64,000 nt of DNA, from the NCBI RefSeq assembly GCF_026109735.1, contig NZ_CP069620.1, positions 1,054,001-1,118,000 on the forward strand. Direction: 5' to 3'. Under the pieces are notes generated by a model. That model did no database searches. It was not told where the DNA came from and saw nothing but the letters and a program-made list of their open reading frames with translations. Positions 61,144 to 64,000 of this stretch are shown one piece after another; the first letter of the stretch is position 1; the number at the start of each line of letters is the position of its first letter. The translations under genes and the position numbers were made by a program. This DNA comes from Salinimicrobium tongyeongense. GTDB lineage: Bacteria > Bacteroidota > Bacteroidia > Flavobacteriales > Flavobacteriaceae.

Positions 61144-62382
61144 TTGCATTTTCTTTATAATATAGCGGTTAAAGCCACAGAAAACCTGCTTCCCCTGGCC
61201 GGCAGGTACAGTGAAAAACTTCGGAAATTTAGCGACGGAAGAAATGGCCTTTTTGAAGACCTGGCTTCAAAAATTGCCCCCGGCGATAAGACCATCTGGT
61301 TTCATGCCGCCTCCCTGGGAGAGTATGAACAGGCAGTACCCGTAATTCTGAAGGTGAAAGAAATTTTTCCGGGGCACAAGATCGTATTGAGTTTCTTTTC
61401 CCCCTCGGGCTTTGAAGTAAAGAAAAATACTTCAGTAGCCGATGTGGTTACCTACCTCCCGCTGGACACGCCTGCAAATGCCGAAAAATTCCTGAAAGTG
61501 GCACATCCCGACTGGGCGCTGTTCATAAAATATGAATTCTGGCCCAACTTTTTACAGGCGCTCAAAAATAGCAATATCAGGAGCCTTTTAATTTCAGGGG
61601 TTTTCAGGGAGAATCAGCTGTTCTTTAAGCCCTACGGAAAATGGATGCGGCAGTACCTCGAAGCTTTTGAGTTCTTTTTTGTTCAGAATAAAAAATCGGA
61701 ACAGCTTTTACAGCAAATAGGTTTTGAAAATTGTAAAGTAAGCGGGGACACGAGGTTTGACAGGGTAAATGCGCAACTGAAACAGGACAACCGGCTGCAG
61801 TTTATCGAAGAATTTGTGGGCGATAAGCTTTGTGTTGTGGCAGGAAGCACCTGGCCCGAAGATGAAGATTTAATTGTAGACTTCATTAACAGGAATCATC
61901 AAGGCGTAAAGTTCATTATTGCTCCGCACGCCATAAAAGCTGAAAAAATTCAGGGTTTACAGTCAAAGCTGAAAGCAGAATCGGTATTGTTTTCAGAAAA
62001 AGAAGGCAAACCGCTTAAAGATGCCGGCGTGTTCATTATTGACACCGTGGGATTGCTTACAAAGATCTACAGCTATGCCCATATTGCCTACGTGGGCGGT
62101 GCGGCCGGAAATACCGGTTTGCACAATATCCTGGAACCGGCAGCTTTTGGGGTTCCGGTGGTGATTGGACATAACTTTGAGAAATTTCCGGAAGCAAAAG
62201 AACTTATGGAAGCCGGCGGACTCTTTTCAGCAGAAAATAGTACCCAGGCAAATGAGATTTTTCACAAGCTGGTTAATGACAGGGAGTTCAGGGAAAAAAC
62301 AGGTTCAAATTCGGTAGCTTTTATTGAACAAAACAAGGGAGCCACAGAGAGAATTTATAATTATTTCTTAAAAAACAAATAA
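61144..62382 (+). CDS. waaA: 3-deoxy-D-manno-octulosonic acid (Kdo) transferase
   Basis: 412-aa glycosyltransferase transferring Kdo to lipid A precursor at the inner membrane. WaaA motifs: FHAASLGEYEQAVPV, FFSPSGFE, KYEFWPNFLQAL, SGDTRFDRV, VAGSTWPEDE, and AYVGGAAGNTGLHNILEPAAFGVPVVIGHNFEKFPEAKEL. The start codon is TTG at 61144 (MHFLYNIAVK); no better upstream start was seen. Confidence 0.93.
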   Translation: MHFLYNIAVKATENLLPLAGRYSEKLRKFSDGRNGLFEDLASKIAPGDKTIWFHAASLGEYEQAVPVILKVKEIFPGHKIVLSFFSPSGFEVKKNTSVADVVTYLPLDTPANAEKFLKVAHPDWALFIKYEFWPNFLQALKNSNIRSLLISGVFRENQLFFKPYGKWMRQYLEAFEFFFVQNKKSEQLLQQIGFENCKVSGDTRFDRVNAQLKQDNRLQFIEEFVGDKLCVVAGSTWPEDEDLIVDFINRNHQGVKFIIAPHAIKAEKIQGLQSKLKAESVLFSEKEGKPLKDAGVFIIDTVGLLTKIYSYAHIAYVGGAAGNTGLHNILEPAAFGVPVVIGHNFEKFPEAKELMEAGGLFSAENSTQANEIFHKLVNDREFREKTGSNSVAFIEQNKGATERIYNYFLKNK

Positions 62383-62484
62383 AAATAACCTTGCTTTAAC
62401 AGCATGAACGAGAGTTTATTGAAACTCTGTTTTGCATATATAAAAAATAGTTTAAATTTGTTTCAACTAATTAAACATACTAAC

Positions 62485-62724
62485 ATGAAAAAATTATTTT
62501 TAGGATTACTTGTAGCTGCATTTACTCTTTCTATCTACTCTTGTAGAGAAACTACTGAAGAGAATGTGGAAACTAACTTGGAAGAAGTAGAATCTGATCT
62601 TGAAGAAACAGGAGAAGACATTGAGTCTGGTCTTGAAGACGCAGGAAATGAAATAGAAGAAACTGCTGAACAAACTGAGCAGGAAATCGAAGAAGAAGTT
62701 AACAATACTGACGATATCCAGTAG
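62485..62724 (+). CDS. small acidic lipoprotein, copy 1
   Basis: 79-aa protein: signal MKKLFLGLLVAAFTLSIYSC with lipobox Cys at 20, then a Glu/Thr-rich helical region (VETNLEEVESDLEETGEDIESGLEDAG...) with heptad-like periodicity. Paralogue of the gene at 62898. No known family function. ATG 62485 chosen over 62404 because it begins the signal peptide. Confidence 0.75.
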   Translation: MKKLFLGLLVAAFTLSIYSCRETTEENVETNLEEVESDLEETGEDIESGLEDAGNEIEETAEQTEQEIEEEVNNTDDIQ

Positions 62725-62742
62725 ACTTTTTCCTTTTAAAAA

Positions 62743-62885
62743 TTTAGAGGCTGCCTAAAAAGCCGTGTTTGTGTCAACCTGAAGCTGATTTCAGGTTCTG
62801 GTGAAATCTTGAATTGGATTTTTTTTAGATTCTGAAGTAAAAATCAGGAAGACCATGGCATTGCATTTTGGGCAGCCTCTTTTTA
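62743..62885 (+). repeat. long inverted-repeat element (AGAGGCTG arms), second copy
   Basis: AGAGGCTGCCTAAAA and TTTTGGGCAGCCTCT bound a 143-bp segment containing CCTGAAGCTGATTTCAGG. It ends in TTTTT and separates the two small lipoprotein genes. Looks like a REP/MITE-type unit serving as terminator. Confidence 0.6.
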
Positions 62886-62897
62886 ATGAACAGAAGT

Positions 62898-63143
62898 ATG
62901 AAAAAGATAATTTTAGGTGTTGTAATTGCCGGGATGTCTCTGGTCACTTATTCCTGCAGGGAGTCTACCCAGGAAAAAACCCAGGATGCCGTAGAGGCCA
63001 TTGGGGAAGATATTGAAGACGGAACCAGGCGTGCTGCCGAAGAAGTGGAAAAAGGTGCCGACAAGGTGAAAAGGGAAATAGATGAAGAAATTCACGAGAC
63101 CGATGACCAGGTACAGCACGAAGATTTAGAAGCACAAAACTAA
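62898..63143 (+). CDS. small charged lipoprotein, copy 2
   Basis: 81-aa paralogue of the 62485 gene: signal MKKIILGVVIAGMSLVTYSC (lipobox Cys at 20), then RESTQEKTQDAVEAIGEDIEDGTRRAAEEV and an alternating acidic/basic amphipathic helix. Similar proteins occur in Flavobacteriia as hypothetical lipoproteins. ATG 62898 chosen over 62868. Followed by a strong terminator. Confidence 0.75.
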   Translation: MKKIILGVVIAGMSLVTYSCRESTQEKTQDAVEAIGEDIEDGTRRAAEEVEKGADKVKREIDEEIHETDDQVQHEDLEAQN

Positions 63144-63160
63144 CCTGAACAAAGATTGGA

Positions 63161-63187
63161 AAAAGCTGCCCGCGGGCAGCTTTTTTA
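63161..63187 (+). terminator. terminator after the second small lipoprotein
   Basis: AAAGCTGCCCG / CGGGCAGCTTT self-complementary stem followed by TTTTATTTTT. Confidence 0.85.
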
Positions 63188-63203
63188 TTTTTAAGGAAGA
63201 AAG

Positions 63204-63236
63204 ACAGGTGGTCAAAAATGGCATTTTTGACTACCT
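63204..63236. repeat. dispersed CAAAAATGSCATTTTTG palindrome, copy 13
   Basis: ACAGGTGGTCAAAAATG / GCATTTTTGACTACCT, extended by AGGT/ACCT arms, in the 433-bp gap before the response regulator gene. Confidence 0.85.
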
Positions 63237-63408
63237 ATCTCAGACAGAAAAAACGGATAATTTTACGAGCCCATAAATTAGGTGGTACTTTGCTTTGTTG
63301 AGGCGAAAATCTGGTATTTAGAACCGAAATAGTACCTCCCCGCAAGCTTCGGAAGCATAAAAGTCCCAAAAAAGCTATTCCGGCTTATTATTTCTGAAGA
63401 TTTAGATT

Positions 63409-63456
63409 TAAAAAAGCCTTTTTAGCTGAAAAGCTTCAGCAGAAAAGGCTTTTTTA
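63409..63456. terminator. bidirectional A/T-flanked hairpin
   Basis: AAAAAAGCCTTTTT / AAAAGGCTTTTTT arms around GCTGAAAAGCTTCAGC. It lies 121 nt after the response regulator stop on the minus strand. The rest of 63237-63576 holds nothing I recognise. Confidence 0.65.
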
Positions 63457-63576
63457 GTCTTTAAATTCAGGGGGTTGTACTTTTTCCGAAGAAAAAAATG
63501 CTGTTCTTCCAAAAGTGTCAAATTATATGACGTTTTATGGCTGAGCTCCAGACAAATTTCCGCAGAAAAACACCCA

Positions 63577-63954
63577 TCAGTTTGCCACTTTTTGCCCCAG
63601 GATGGAGTTGATCTTTTCAACCAGGTCATCCATTTCGAAGGGTTTTGCAATAAAATCGTTCGCACCGGCTTCCCTGCATTTTGAACCCGCATCGTGCAGG
63701 GCAGACATCATGAGCACGGGAATATCCCGGGTTTCGGGGTTGTTGCGAAGGCGTGCGCAAACATCGGTGCCGTTAACACCCGAGATGAGCATATCCAGCA
63801 TTACCAGATCAACATTTTCCTGAAGGATGAGTTTTTCAGTCTCTTCGGGCCTTGGCGTAACGATAACGTCAAACTCGTAGAACTCAAGCAAAGTCTTGAG
63901 CATTTCCCCTATTCCGGAGTCATCATCGACCACCAGTATCTTTTTTTTGTTCAT
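63577..63954 (-). CDS. CheY-like response regulator (receiver only)
   Basis: 125-aa single receiver domain: acidic cluster DDD at residues 9-11, phosphoacceptor D53 (VMLDMLISGVNG), Thr/Ser switch (VLMMSALHD) and Lys near 107 (FIAKPFEMDDL). No output domain, so it signals through protein contacts. The kinase partner, if adjacent, lies beyond the window end. Confidence 0.88.
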   Translation of the reverse strand: MNKKKILVVDDDSGIGEMLKTLLEFYEFDVIVTPRPEETEKLILQENVDLVMLDMLISGVNGTDVCARLRNNPETRDIPVLMMSALHDAGSKCREAGANDFIAKPFEMDDLVEKINSILGQKVAN

Positions 63955-64000
63955 TTTTATTGGTTTTCAAGAAGCACAAAACTAAAGTCTGATCCTTCCC

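Noticed and set aside
1-64000. tRNA, rRNA, prophage, restriction or toxin-antitoxin genes
   Set aside because: None recognised on reading both strands; a covariance-model search would be needed to exclude small RNAs.

Overview
The window looks like the chromosome of a marine-type member of the Flavobacteriaceae (Bacteroidota). Evidence: a GldA gliding-motility ATPase, DUF2807, DUF4870 and DUF6122 proteins, LytS/LytTR signalling, AsnA-type asparagine synthetase, promoters of the TTG-N17-21-TAnnTTTG type, starts without clear Shine-Dalgarno sequences, and intergenic DNA full of short palindromes. No tRNA, rRNA, CRISPR array, prophage or defence island was recognised. Most genes are housekeeping; the noncoding DNA is the unusual part.

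Layout. 1-0.5 kb: start of pheA (minus) behind an aromatic leader peptide and terminator. 0.6-1.5 kb: gldA. 2-15.1 kb: a long minus-strand run, read from its promoter as metY-metX-hom-metZ-rrf2, then DUF2061-cysH-sulfite reductase-cobA-siroheme synthase-ferredoxin reductase, then osmC, pagL-like and DUF2807. 15.4-15.85 kb: two tandem Met/Cys-rich leader peptides, each followed by an intrinsic terminator, in front of metY. 17.1-18.5 kb: a SAM-II riboswitch and metK. 18.6-29 kb: lipid phosphatase, SDR, PH-domain protein, acyl-CoA dehydrogenase, a frameshifted 2-hydroxyacid dehydrogenase, an IS3-family element, a stress protein, a large metalloprotease and a REP-associated transposase. 29-36.3 kb: a beta-propeller/amidohydrolase fusion, a 357-bp tandem repeat and a LytS/LytTR pair. 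36.6-51.5 kb: small membrane and envelope proteins, deoxynucleoside kinase, lipid hydroxylase, App1 phosphatase, K+-type membrane pyrophosphatase plus soluble pyrophosphatase, pdhB, etfBA, nucleoside transporter and thyA. 51.5-64 kb: tandem TonB-C proteins, EgtD-like methyltransferase with DUF427, Asn-rich leaders and asnA, DHFR, fabD, sugar aminotransferase, Kdo transferase, small lipoproteins and a response regulator.

The main discovery is a set of ribosome-mediated transcription attenuators sharing one plan. A 22-26 codon leader peptide is packed with the codons of the pathway product: WYYFYFYF for pheA, MIMCCMMMCMMC for the methionine operon, and six plus three Asn codons for asnA. About 9-16 nt after the last control codon lies a 6-8 nt segment that can pair with the 5' arm of a terminator just downstream. 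The methionine leader is duplicated intact. The asparagine leader has a second, apparently rearranged copy whose frame runs through its own terminator. Methionine metabolism is therefore controlled by peptide attenuation (synthesis operon) and by a SAM-II riboswitch (metK) within 2 kb.

A second striking pattern is a palindrome with core CAAAAATGSCATTTTTG, found 13 times in intergenic DNA. All functions below are read from sequence and family knowledge; no searches or folding calculations were run.
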